Positions 31,110-37,007 of a stretch of 39,361 nucleotides of DNA are shown one piece after another. Within the stretch, counting starts at the first letter, position 1, and each line of letters begins with the position of its first letter. The DNA lies in IMG/VR virus record IMGVR_UViG_3300049489_000302, positions 5,001 to 44,361 of that record. One strand, given 5' to 3'. The DNA comes from a virus. Under the pieces are notes generated by a model. It did no database searches. It was not told the origin of the DNA and was given only the letters and a program-made list of their open reading frames with translations. A program made the translations under genes and the position numbers.

Positions 31110-31349
31110 TTAATTCGCGCGTATCGCCTTAAATTCAGACACCAAGGCTTCCCGTTTCTGCCTGAGCAATACCTTACGTTTAGTCTTCTCCATCGTGATT
31201 TTCGCCCTGCAACGATAACATAGGTTTGTGTGTCTGCCCATCTTGATCCAGAGACGGAAAGGACAGGACTTGCCCTTTTGGCCAGTTTTCGCCCTCGGGC
31301 CTGAGCATGGCTTTTTCCCGATGAGCCCTGATAGCTTCCCGGCAGGCAT
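31110..31349 (-). CDS. Small Cys-motif protein, possible zinc knuckle
   Basis: 79 residues. It starts at an ATG with AGGAGG five bases in front and shares one base with the TAA of the 47-residue ORF upstream (TAATG). Four Cys residues (15, 28, 43, 46) in the pattern C-x12-C-x14-C-x2-C (CSGPR... SCPFRLW... LCYRC) suggest a small zinc-binding module. The last third is a basic helix, EKTKRKVLLRQKREALVSEFKAI. About 170 bases overlap the frame at 31180-31389. Because it has the coupled start, the Cys pattern and a unique 70-base 3' part, I prefer it as the main gene here. Function unknown; nucleic acid binding is plausible. Confidence 0.6.
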   Translation of the reverse strand: MPAGKLSGLIGKKPCSGPRAKTGQKGKSCPFRLWIKMGRHTNLCYRCRAKITMEKTKRKVLLRQKREALVSEFKAIRAN

Positions 31350-31389
31350 TAAGGCCTCCTGCGTATATGCTTATAGAGGTTGATCCCAT
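31180..31389 (-). CDS. Overlapping small ORF, 69 residues
   Basis: Read in a different frame from the two ORFs it overlaps. It starts at an ATG at 31389 with CAGGAG five bases in front, an excellent ribosome site, and ends TAA at 31180. The frame is also open upstream to 31419. Product: MGSTSISIYAGGLNACREAI..., hydrophilic, ending LQGENHDGED; it looks like an acidic, partly disordered protein. No family is recognised. The good ribosome site and sensible codon use argue for translation; the overlap with two other well-supported frames argues for caution. Confidence 0.45.
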   Translation of the reverse strand: MGSTSISIYAGGLNACREAIRAHREKAMLRPEGENWPKGQVLSFPSLDQDGQTHKPMLSLQGENHDGED

Positions 31390-31492
31390 GATATCTCCTG
31401 AAGTGTTTGTTGGCGTCACGTTTGGTGATTACTCTGAGTTTAACCAAGGCGCGTAACTCCTTGGCTAGTTTTAGGGCAGCGGTGATATTCAT
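31349..31492 (-). CDS. Very small basic protein, 47 residues
   Basis: The ATG at 31492 overlaps the TGA of the VRR-NUC gene (ATGA), and the TAA at 31349 overlaps the ATG of the next gene (TAATG), so it tiles the gap exactly. Product: MNITAALKLAKELRALVKLR... ending HIRRRP. It is strongly basic with an N-terminal amphipathic helix. No family is recognised. The tiling by overlapping stop/start codons is the reason for the call; the ORF is short, so chance cannot be excluded. Confidence 0.5.
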   Translation of the reverse strand: MNITAALKLAKELRALVKLRVITKRDANKHFRRYHGINLYKHIRRRP

Positions 31493-31845
31493 TTAGACCT
31501 AAAGAGCATGTCAGCCTCACCAAGCGAATAGACCTCGCTGGCAATGCCGCCTGATTTTTCAACGACAGCAAGAAATTGGCGCTGTTCGACTGTGACACGA
31601 CCGCCTGGGGCCTTAACCTCGACGGCAGTGAAGATAGCCATGGTCTTTCCTGCGTCTTCAGCCGTGATCAGCCTTGGCTTCCAGCCGATAAGGTCAGAGC
31701 CGCCAGGGTTGCACAGCCCGTATTTTATATAATGGCCTGCCTCTGACCTGTAGGCGCCGATGTTGTTTCGGAAAAGCCTGAATCCATGCTCAGGGGCGAG
31801 GATGAGTATCTTCCTAAGTAATTCGGTTTCGAGCCTGTTCTTCAT
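31489..31845 (-). CDS. VRR-NUC domain nuclease
   Basis: 118 residues from the ATG at 31845, which overlaps the TGA of the gene upstream (ATGA); the frame is open 21 codons further, but there it overlaps that gene. The PD-(D/E)XK signature of the VRR-NUC family is visible: an N-terminal helix with Glu (ETELLRKIL), GLCNPGGSDLIGW (Asp of the motif), FTAVEVKAPGGRVTVEQRQFL (E-V-K) and VVEKSGGIASEVYS. Phage proteins of this size are structure-specific nucleases, probably Holliday-junction or flap cleaving, acting in recombination or before packaging. It sits between the helicase and primase-helicase genes, which fits a DNA-metabolism role. Confidence 0.87.
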   Translation of the reverse strand: MKNRLETELLRKILILAPEHGFRLFRNNIGAYRSEAGHYIKYGLCNPGGSDLIGWKPRLITAEDAGKTMAIFTAVEVKAPGGRVTVEQRQFLAVVEKSGGIASEVYSLGEADMLFRSK

Positions 31846-32102
31846 AGCATAGCCATGATAATGCCGCAGCTGGCGAAGCCAAGGGCAAACCAGAACCACG
31901 CAGGCCATCCTGTGCTTACGGACTCCAACTCGAATTCGACGGAACCGTTTTCGTCTCGGTAACGATCACAGAGGCAGTCAAGATAGCCGCAAAGGCCGCC
32001 TGGGTTCTCATGCGCTGCCATGGTGTGACCACATCGGCAGCGTCCAAGGCTGATGCTTGAGGCGTAGATACGGGTTTCTGGCTTTGTCACACCAACCCCC
32101 AT
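31842..32102 (-). CDS. Small zinc-motif protein with C-terminal membrane helix
   Basis: 86 residues from the ATG at 32102; a GTG at 32090, overlapping the stop of the helicase gene (GTGA) and preceded by GGGGG, is an equally good start and would give 82 residues. Residues 21-50 hold the pattern CRCGHTMAAHENPGGLCGYLDCLC: a Cys/His cluster of the C-x-CGH-x4-H-x7-C-x4-C-x-C type found in small phage proteins and likely to bind zinc. The C-terminus (WPAWFWFALGFASCGIIMAML) is a single hydrophobic helix. So a membrane-tethered zinc protein is predicted; its job is unknown. Confidence 0.65.
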   Translation of the reverse strand: MGVGVTKPETRIYASSISLGRCRCGHTMAAHENPGGLCGYLDCLCDRYRDENGSVEFELESVSTGWPAWFWFALGFASCGIIMAML

Positions 32103-33454
32103 TGACGTTTAAGGTTAAATTGCACCACAGCCCATCCAGGCGAATAGCCTCGACGTTGGCCCATGGCATTGAAATCTTCCAAGGTCTTGCATGCCTTCCA
32201 TTCAGCCTTCCTGTCGGCACGTTTTTGTTGAACCTCGACCTCGGTAAGCTCACCCGATTTATGCTCGATCTCGCGTGGCTCCGGTATGAATAGGAAGCCG
32301 CAGAATTTACATGTCAAGCTGCCTATGCCTTGGGCCGCGAAACATATCGGGCATGTCCTGACACCGGCGACACGGCTTTGTGATTCTTTATCACGGCCAT
32401 CAAGGCTCCATTCGCGTTCAGCATCGGGCAGGCCATGACGTTCGCAGTTGCCGGCGTGGTCAAGTATGATGGCCTGGGTCTTGCCTTCAGATGGACGCAA
32501 AACCCTGCCGACCTGCTGCAAGTAGAGGCCCAAAGACATGGTGGGGCGAAGTAATATCACGCATTCAAGGGCAGGTATGTCCACGCCTTCGCCAAAGATT
32601 TCAACGCTGGTTATGACCTGTGTTTTCCCTGTCCTGAATCGCTCCATCGAAAGGTCGCGGCTGAATGGATCGGTGCCACCGTCAACGTGTTCCGCTGTGA
32701 TACCGGATTGCCTAAATTGCTCGGCAACGTGTTGGCTGTGTTCGATTGAAAAACAGAACACCAGGGCGCGTTTGCCATTGGCGAGTTTTTTATACTCCCT
32801 GACGGCATCGCCAGTGACGCTTGGCTTGTCAAATTTTCGGTTAAGCTCAGATTTTATATAGTCGCCCATGCGGACATGCAGGCCTGATGTGTCCATGGAT
32901 GGCGGGGCGTAGATTTTGTAGTCGCAAAGAAATCCGTTGTCGATCAGCCAAGATACCGAAGGGCCGTGAATGATCTCTTGGAACCATGGGCGCAGGCCGG
33001 TTCCGTCTGTCCTGTGCGGCGTGGCGGTTAGGCCTATGTGGTATGCGTTCGGGTAAAGCTTGAAAATTCGATCCCACGTTCCAGCGCTGATATGGTGGCA
33101 TTCATCCCAACAGATCATCTGAGGCGGTTTATAGCGTCGGTATCTGTGGGCCAGAGTCTGGATGCTGCATATATTGACTGGCTGTTTTGGCGTCTCTACG
33201 AATCCAGAGGCGCAGACACCGTAGCCAAAACCAGCCTTTGAGAATGCGGCGATGGATTGCTTGATAAGTTCTCTGCGGTGAACGATGAAAAACGAATTCA
33301 TGTTTTTTTTGGCAGCGCCGCCCAACATGTGGGCCGTCAGGGCTGTTTTTCCTGAGCCGGTTGGCGCGCAGATGAGAATGCGCTTCTTGCCAGCCACCAT
33401 CAGGTCGCGGGTTTCTTTTATGATCGCCTGTTGATAGGGGCGGAGTTGGATCAC
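32087..33454 (-). CDS. Superfamily 2 DEAD/DEAH-like helicase
   Basis: 455 residues. Motifs in order: Q-like LRPYQQAI (4-11), Walker A APTGSGKT (30-37), DECH (117-120), TATP (143-146), a helicase C-terminal domain with TSVEIFGEGVDIPALECVILLRPT and motif VI QVGRVLRP (314-321). A C-terminal zinc ribbon, CPIC-x10-CKFC (368-385), is followed by a charged tail with the short GYSPGWA segment. This architecture is typical of phage SF2 helicases that assist replication or recombination by branch migration or loop unwinding. It lies four bases into the repressor gene's 3' end and overlaps the small membrane protein gene. Confidence 0.92.
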   Translation of the reverse strand: MIQLRPYQQAIIKETRDLMVAGKKRILICAPTGSGKTALTAHMLGGAAKKNMNSFFIVHRRELIKQSIAAFSKAGFGYGVCASGFVETPKQPVNICSIQTLAHRYRRYKPPQMICWDECHHISAGTWDRIFKLYPNAYHIGLTATPHRTDGTGLRPWFQEIIHGPSVSWLIDNGFLCDYKIYAPPSMDTSGLHVRMGDYIKSELNRKFDKPSVTGDAVREYKKLANGKRALVFCFSIEHSQHVAEQFRQSGITAEHVDGGTDPFSRDLSMERFRTGKTQVITSVEIFGEGVDIPALECVILLRPTMSLGLYLQQVGRVLRPSEGKTQAIILDHAGNCERHGLPDAEREWSLDGRDKESQSRVAGVRTCPICFAAQGIGSLTCKFCGFLFIPEPREIEHKSGELTEVEVQQKRADRKAEWKACKTLEDFNAMGQRRGYSPGWAVVQFNLKRQWGLV

Positions 33455-33669
33455 TTTTTAACGGCCCTTCCATATATAAGGTCGTTCGGCGTGATGTCCA
33501 GGCCATCGCGTTTGGCTAATTCGAGGATCTTGCGTTGGATGCTTGAGGGAATGTTTCCGGTTTCGTGAATCCACTTGCTTACGGCAGATGGATCGCGTTC
33601 AACGGCCTTGGCGGTTTTGCGAACGCCGCCAAAGACTTTGACCACGTATTGAGGCGCAGAAAGTTGCAT
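33451..33669 (-). CDS. Cro-like helix-turn-helix regulator
   Basis: 72 residues from the ATG at 33669, with AGGAG seven bases before the ATG; the frame is open upstream to 33741, but that part covers its own promoter. The HTH is QYVVKVFGGVRKTAKAVERDPSAVSKWIHETGNIPSSIQRKIL (about 7-49), with KTAKAVERDPSAVSKWI as helices 2-3. The tail KRDGLDITPNDLIYG is typical of small phage Cro-type regulators. It is the first gene of the minus-strand arm and is divergent from the plus-strand arm. The spacer carries three inverted repeats that it probably binds, one of them over its own -35 box, so autoregulation is expected. No CI-type repressor is seen in the window. Confidence 0.85.
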   Translation of the reverse strand: MQLSAPQYVVKVFGGVRKTAKAVERDPSAVSKWIHETGNIPSSIQRKILELAKRDGLDITPNDLIYGRAVKK

Positions 33670-33697
33670 ATTTATCTCCTGTGATTTCCCTATCGAG

Positions 33698-33726
33698 AAT
33701 ATACCAAGACGTTGAAAATAGTTCAA
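33698..33726 (-). promoter_or_regulatory. Promoter for the Cro-like gene and minus arm
   Basis: Read on the minus strand: -35 TTGAAC (33726-33721, 4/6), a 17-bp spacer, -10 TATATT (33703-33698, 5/6). Transcription would begin near 33691, about 20 bases before the ATG at 33669. The -35 box lies inside the inverted repeat at 33711-33727, so a bound repressor would block it. Confidence 0.65.
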
Positions 33727-33727
33727 C
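33711..33727. promoter_or_regulatory. Operator copy 1
   Basis: GTTGAAaatagTTCAAC: a perfect inverted repeat with five-base spacer. It covers the -35 of the minus-strand promoter. Confidence 0.7.
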
Positions 33728-33733
33728 TTAAAT

Positions 33734-33750
33734 ATTGACATAATCTCAAC
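33734..33750. promoter_or_regulatory. Operator copy 2
   Basis: aTTGACataatCTCAAC: same 5+5+5 layout, four of five base pairs symmetric. Its left half contains the -35 (TTGACA) of the plus-strand promoter. It directly abuts copy 3. Confidence 0.65.
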
Positions 33751-33763
33751 GTTGAATTAAATT
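33735..33763 (+). promoter_or_regulatory. Promoter of the plus-strand (recombination) arm
   Basis: -35 TTGACA (33735-33740, consensus), a 17-bp spacer, -10 TAAATT (33758-33763, 4/6). Transcription would start near 33770, just before the first plus-strand gene. Both boxes lie inside operator copies 2 and 3. Confidence 0.65.
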
Positions 33764-33767
33764 CAAT
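33751..33767. promoter_or_regulatory. Operator copy 3
   Basis: GTTGAAttaaaTTCAAT: the same arms as copy 1 with five-base spacer. It covers the -10 of the plus-strand promoter. The TCAACGTTGA palindrome at 33747-33756 is formed where copies 2 and 3 join. Confidence 0.7.
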
Positions 33768-33788
33768 CCGTTGTTAACTAAGGACGGG

Positions 33789-34037
33789 ATGCTTATGAGA
33801 CCCAACCCATCAGTCATTGAACCAGAAGTTGTCAAGCAGCTCGAATTAAACGGGCCTGCCAATATCGTGATGCACGTCCAGATGCGCCAGCGCCAGGGGC
33901 TTCCGATTGACACTTCATATATAAGATACATGGCCGTGCTGTTTGACCGCTACGTCGCGGTCTTGGAAACAGGCCAAAAAATTTACTGGCACGAATTCCT
34001 TGCCGAGCAAGAGAAGAAGGCCAGCAAAAAGCGTTAA
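33789..34037 (+). CDS. First plus-arm protein, unknown function
   Basis: 82 residues from the ATG at 33789; another ATG two codons on (33795) is better spaced from AAGGA (33780-33784), and a TTG at 33771 opens the frame, so the start is uncertain. Product: MLMRPNPSVIEPEVVKQLELNGPANIVMHVQMRQRQGLPIDTSYIRYMAVLFDRYVAVL region, then a charged tail ending KKASKKR. Mostly helical. It is the first gene after the regulated promoter, in the place where delayed-early regulators or replication initiators often lie, but no motif supports a specific role. Its stop lies inside an inverted repeat at 34034-34054. Confidence 0.6.
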   Translation: MLMRPNPSVIEPEVVKQLELNGPANIVMHVQMRQRQGLPIDTSYIRYMAVLFDRYVAVLETGQKIYWHEFLAEQEKKASKKR

Positions 34038-34054
34038 CGTCACCTCGACGTTAA
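34034..34054. other. Inverted repeat between first and second plus-arm genes
   Basis: TTAACGTC (34034-34041) and GACGTTAA (34047-34054) pair perfectly across five bases. The left arm includes the stop codon of the preceding gene, and the right arm ends 9 bases before the AGGAGG of the next. No T-run follows. It may be a small RNA hairpin that tunes translation, or a protein-binding site. Confidence 0.5.
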
Positions 34055-34072
34055 TATTCGCAGGAGGGTAAG

Positions 34073-34972
34073 ATGTCGATTCTATCGACTGTAACAAGCG
34101 GGCGAATTACCAAGCCGCACAAGCTGGTGATTTACGGCCCTGACGGCGTGGGCAAAACCACGTTCGCAGCCGGGGCGCCTGCGCCGATATTTCTTGGCGC
34201 CGAAGACGGAACGAACAACATGGACGTTCACAGGTTCCCGAACCTGAAGACGCTTCAGTCGTTTAAAGAGGCCTTGAACGCCTTGGCAAACGAAAAGCAT
34301 GAATTCAAAACGGCAGTGATCGACAGCCTTGATTGGCTTGAGGTCATCGTGTGGGATCATGTCGTCAAGAAAGAAAACAAGCCCAACGTCACCAGCATCG
34401 ACGATTTCGGTTATGGCAAGGGATACTCCCATGCCCTTGACGAATGGCGAGACCTGTTGCCGTTGGTTGACGCCATTCGAGACAAGGGCATGAATTTCGT
34501 TGCCATAGCCCACACCAAGATGAAGACTTTTCAGGATCCGGCCACGCCCCAAGGTTATGACCGTTATCAGCTCAAGCTGCATGACGGCGCAGCTGCCTTG
34601 TGGCGCGAATGCGTTGACACGGTGCTTTTCGCCAATTACCTGACCCACACCAGCAGCGAAGACAAGAAGCGCGGCTTTGGTGAAGGCGAGAGGGCGATTT
34701 ACACCGAACGCAGGCCTGGCTTCGACGCCAAGAACCGCAACGGGCTTCCCTTCAAGCTTGAAATGTCGTGGGAAGCATACGCAGAGGCTATGGCAAAGGG
34801 CGATCCTGAAAAGTCAGACACCCTGATGCAGCAGATCGTGGCGCTTAAATCGCAGGTCAAGAACCAAGCGCTGATCCCTGGCATCAATAAGGCAATTGAA
34901 AAAGCTGGATCGTCACCAGTTGAGTTGACGAAAATCAAAAGCAGGCTCGAAGCGACTATCGGAGGCGCGTAA
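34073..34972 (+). CDS. Sak4-like recombination ATPase (AAA_24 type)
   Basis: 299 residues. A RecA-like P-loop ATPase core: Walker A YGPDGVGKTT (21-30), PIFLGAEDGTNNMD, Walker B KTAVIDSLDWLE (79-90), then a sensor-like FVAIAHTKMKTF. The C-terminus ends in a helical part (TLMQQIVALKSQVKNQ). This matches phage Sak4-like proteins, RecA-related ATPases that promote single-strand annealing with help of a phage SSB. An SSB-like gene and an exonuclease gene follow, the standard partners. The ATG at 34073 has AGGAGG six bases in front. Its stop overlaps the start of the next gene (TAATG). Confidence 0.87.
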   Translation: MSILSTVTSGRITKPHKLVIYGPDGVGKTTFAAGAPAPIFLGAEDGTNNMDVHRFPNLKTLQSFKEALNALANEKHEFKTAVIDSLDWLEVIVWDHVVKKENKPNVTSIDDFGYGKGYSHALDEWRDLLPLVDAIRDKGMNFVAIAHTKMKTFQDPATPQGYDRYQLKLHDGAAALWRECVDTVLFANYLTHTSSEDKKRGFGEGERAIYTERRPGFDAKNRNGLPFKLEMSWEAYAEAMAKGDPEKSDTLMQQIVALKSQVKNQALIPGINKAIEKAGSSPVELTKIKSRLEATIGGA

Positions 34973-35472
34973 TGCCCTATCAAGTTGGAACATTCAAAGC
35001 GAAAGTGAAGGACTACGGAATCGGAGAGACAGCCAAAAGCGACCCTCAGGTTTTCCTCGTCATGGACGTGGATTTTGCCGGCGACGTGAAGGGCATGACT
35101 TGGTATGGAAACTTCAACGGTGGCGCCAAGTTTCACACCTTCAAGGCCTTGGCTGCCGTTGGGTTTTACTCTGACGACCCTTCGGTTCTGATCGACGGCC
35201 CTGACAGTGGAGCCATCGAAATCGGCGCAGAGGCCAGCGTGGTTGTCGAAGAAGTCGATAAGGTGAAAGACGGCGTTGTCACAGGCAGGGTTCACAAGAT
35301 TTCATGGGTGAACAAGATCGGTGGCGTGGGCCAAGTCAAGAGGGCAGAGCCTTCTTCGATGAAGGCTAAGTTTGCCAAGATGAATCTGGCTGGCGATCTG
35401 GCTAAGTTCAAGGCTGAAAACCCTGGCCTGATGGTCAAGCGAGACGACAGCGATATTCCGTTCGAGGTTTAA
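34972..35472 (+). CDS. Single-stranded-DNA-binding-like protein with SSB-type tail
   Basis: 166 residues, starting one base inside the stop of the Sak4-like gene. The N-terminal two thirds look like a beta-barrel (FKAKVKDYGIGETAKSDPQVFLVMDVDF, MTWYGNFNGGAKFHTFKAL, GAEASVVVEEV). The linker is basic and ends in DDSDIPFEV (158-166), nearly the acidic DDDIPF tip of bacterial SSB proteins, which recruits partner enzymes. Together with its place between a Sak4-like ATPase and an exonuclease this strongly suggests an SSB role. No standard SSB family signature was seen in the body, so the domain name is left open. Confidence 0.7.
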   Translation: MPYQVGTFKAKVKDYGIGETAKSDPQVFLVMDVDFAGDVKGMTWYGNFNGGAKFHTFKALAAVGFYSDDPSVLIDGPDSGAIEIGAEASVVVEEVDKVKDGVVTGRVHKISWVNKIGGVGQVKRAEPSSMKAKFAKMNLAGDLAKFKAENPGLMVKRDDSDIPFEV

Positions 35473-35474
35473 TA

Positions 35475-35512
35475 TTTACCCTTGGGTCTCGGTGACGCGG
35501 CCCTTGGGTAAA
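35475..35512 (+). other. Stem-loop after the SSB-like gene, possible weak terminator
   Basis: TTTACCC (35475-35481) pairs with GGGTAAA (35506-35512); inside, GGGTC (35484-35488) pairs with GGCCC (35499-35503, one G-U). A T-rich stretch (ATTATTTTTAT) follows about nine bases on. It may reduce read-through into the exonuclease gene or protect the upstream mRNA. The exonuclease ribosome site is just beyond. Confidence 0.45.
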
Positions 35513-35540
35513 CATTAAAATTATTTTTATGGAGGAAACC

Positions 35541-36305
35541 ATGGATCAAGGCACCAAAGAATGGCTCGAATGGCGACGCAAGGGCATAGGCGCGTCTGAA
35601 TCAGCGGCGCTGTTGGGCTCTTGTCCCTATAAGACGGCGTTGATGCTGTGGAAAGAAAAGACCAAGGGCGAGGTTGAGTCAAACGAAGAAAGCAGCCATG
35701 TATTTGCCAAGGGCCATGCTGTTGAGTCTCAGATCAGGGCCTCTTACGAATTCGAGCATGGCATAGAATTCAAGCCTTGCCTGATGGAATACGGTGAATG
35801 GCCTGTGATTAGGGCTTCGTTGGACGGTTGGAACGAGGAAAGCCGCAAGGGCATTGAAATCAAGTATGTCGGGGCAGATAAGATGCAAGCGCCGATCCCT
35901 ACACATCATTATATACAGATGCAGCATCAGATGCTTGTGGCCGGCGTTGACAGTTGGACTTACGTAAAAAGCAACGATGGCGCCCACTACATAGCTGTTG
36001 ATATTCAGGCAGATAAGAAGATTCAGATGGATATCGTGTCTGCATGCATGACGTTTTGGGATCAGGTTGAAACGGCAAAAGAACCTGAATACACTGATCG
36101 AGACTGGTTTCCTGACGACAGGCAAGATCTAAAGGACGCCCTGGCTGACATGGAAAAGGCCACGACCACGAAGGTTCGCCATGCTTACAGGGCTGTAGTC
36201 ATGGGCCTGGTGCAGCGCAAAAGGACTATTTGCAACGGTGTCAAGATCAGCAAGGAACCGGACAGGATTGCTTTTCCGAAGGCGGTTGAAAATGGGTCGA
36301 TATGA
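35541..36305 (+). CDS. YqaJ/lambda-exonuclease-type recombination nuclease
   Basis: 254 residues from the ATG at 35541, with GGAGG five bases in front; an in-frame ATG at 35529 precedes that site and is less likely. The PD-(D/E)XK core is clear: WRRKGIGASESAALLG (11-26), SLDG with Asp 95, GIEIKY with Glu 106 and Lys 108, and the H-x-I-Q-M-Q-H-Q-M segment (123-131). These are the conserved motifs of the YqaJ-type 5'-3' exonucleases that resect dsDNA ends for annealing. With the Sak4-like and SSB-like genes it forms a complete annealing-type recombination cassette. The C-terminus is helical and basic. Confidence 0.88.
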   Translation: MDQGTKEWLEWRRKGIGASESAALLGSCPYKTALMLWKEKTKGEVESNEESSHVFAKGHAVESQIRASYEFEHGIEFKPCLMEYGEWPVIRASLDGWNEESRKGIEIKYVGADKMQAPIPTHHYIQMQHQMLVAGVDSWTYVKSNDGAHYIAVDIQADKKIQMDIVSACMTFWDQVETAKEPEYTDRDWFPDDRQDLKDALADMEKATTTKVRHAYRAVVMGLVQRKRTICNGVKISKEPDRIAFPKAVENGSI

Positions 36306-36441
36306 TGATGGGTGGCGTAATTTAAAGAATTCAGATAGGGACGATTGGATAGTGATTTTGTCCGTGTCTGGATGCACTGTCCTGGTGGCCGAGGGCTTAA
36401 AAAATATTTTTCTGTGGGGCTTGACAATTCTTGGGTATTGA
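36292..36441 (+). CDS. Small membrane protein candidate, 49 residues
   Basis: The ATG at 36292 overlaps the last 14 bases of the exonuclease gene. After a hydrophilic start (MGRYDDGWRNLKNSDRDDW) comes a hydrophobic stretch, IVILSVSGCTVLVAEGLKNIFLWGLTIL, long enough for one membrane helix or a re-entrant pair. Its last codons overlap the -35 box of the promoter at 36421. There is no strong ribosome site, so the gene is plausible but unproven. No family is recognised. Confidence 0.45.
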   Translation: MGRYDDGWRNLKNSDRDDWIVILSVSGCTVLVAEGLKNIFLWGLTILGY

Positions 36442-36449
36442 GATAAACT
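36421..36449 (+). promoter_or_regulatory. Promoter of the small-gene cluster
   Basis: -35 TTGACA (36421-36426, consensus), a 17-bp spacer, -10 TAAACT (36444-36449, 4/6). Operator copy 4 covers the -10. Transcription would begin near 36456 and read the cluster from 36492 on. The layout is very like that of the plus-strand promoter at 33735. Confidence 0.65.
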
Positions 36450-36453
36450 CAAC
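36437..36453. promoter_or_regulatory. Operator copy 4 (distant site)
   Basis: aTTGAGataaaCTCAAC: perfect inverted arms TTGAG/CTCAA with the same five-base spacer as the three sites near 33,740. It overlaps the -10 of the promoter in this spacer. Confidence 0.65.
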
Positions 36454-36491
36454 ACCATAAGATAAGTCACCCAAACAGAGGGAGAGCAGCC

Positions 36492-36809
36492 GTGACAAAC
36501 AGCGCCATGAACCAGAACACACAGCACACGCCGGGGCCTTGGATTGCCGAAGGTGACGACTTTATCGCCCATATCTACACGGCCACAGGGAAGATGGTTA
36601 ACCCTCACCACCCAGCCAACGCCCGCCTGATCGCCTCCGCCCCCGAGACCGCCGCAGAGCGTGACAGCCTCAAGGCCCTGAATGCGGAGCTGCTAGAAGC
36701 GGTCAGGGCCTACAAGCGAACCGCCGATGACAACGGAGTCAATTCTCTGTTTTTAAATATCCAGAAATACGTTGACTTCGTCCTCGCCAAAGCCGAAGGG
36801 AGGGCCTAA
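36492..36809 (+). CDS. HTPGPW-type small phage protein
   Basis: 105 residues from a GTG at 36492, with GGGAG about eight bases in front; an ATG five codons on is an alternative. Near the start is HTPGPW (17-22 or so), and later ANARLIASAPETAAERDSLKALN. Both are recurrent in small phage proteins encoded in accessory clusters: HTPGPW followed by an NARLIA-[AS]-AP helix. The rest is helical with LLEAVRAYKR. Function unknown. It is the first gene after the promoter/operator at 36421-36453. Confidence 0.7.
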   Translation: MTNSAMNQNTQHTPGPWIAEGDDFIAHIYTATGKMVNPHHPANARLIASAPETAAERDSLKALNAELLEAVRAYKRTADDNGVNSLFLNIQKYVDFVLAKAEGRA

Positions 36810-36812
36810 GCC

Positions 36813-37007
36813 ATGAACCGTCCCGAACTTACCTACGAGAACCAACACGGCGGCGAAATCAAAGCGCTGCACATCCGAGCCGAGCTTGAGCAGAAATACT
36901 ACGAGGCCACCGAAGTCTGGGCGGACTGGGCAGAAGCCGAGATCAAGCGGCTGAATCAATTACTGGTTATCGCAACCACCCCCAATAACGGAGCGCCCCA
37001 TGTGTGA
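36813..37007 (+). CDS. Small helical protein, unknown function
   Basis: 64 residues, starting three bases after the preceding stop, with GGGAGGG about nine bases before the ATG. Product: MNRPELTYENQHGGEIKALHI... with two amphipathic helices (IRAELEQKYYEATEVWADWAEAEIKRLNQLL). Acidic. Its stop overlaps the start of the repeat-protein gene (ATGTGTGA region). No family is recognised. Confidence 0.6.
   Translation: MNRPELTYENQHGGEIKALHIRAELEQKYYEATEVWADWAEAEIKRLNQLLVIATTPNNGAPHV

Noticed and set aside
34082-34648. Minus-strand 188-codon frame opposite the Sak4-like gene
   Set aside because: Shadow of the ATPase gene, which has Walker motifs and a strong ribosome site.
36129-36611. Minus-strand 160-codon frame across the promoter/operator spacer
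   Set aside because: It would cross the exonuclease end, the promoter and the next gene start, has no motif and no ribosome site.
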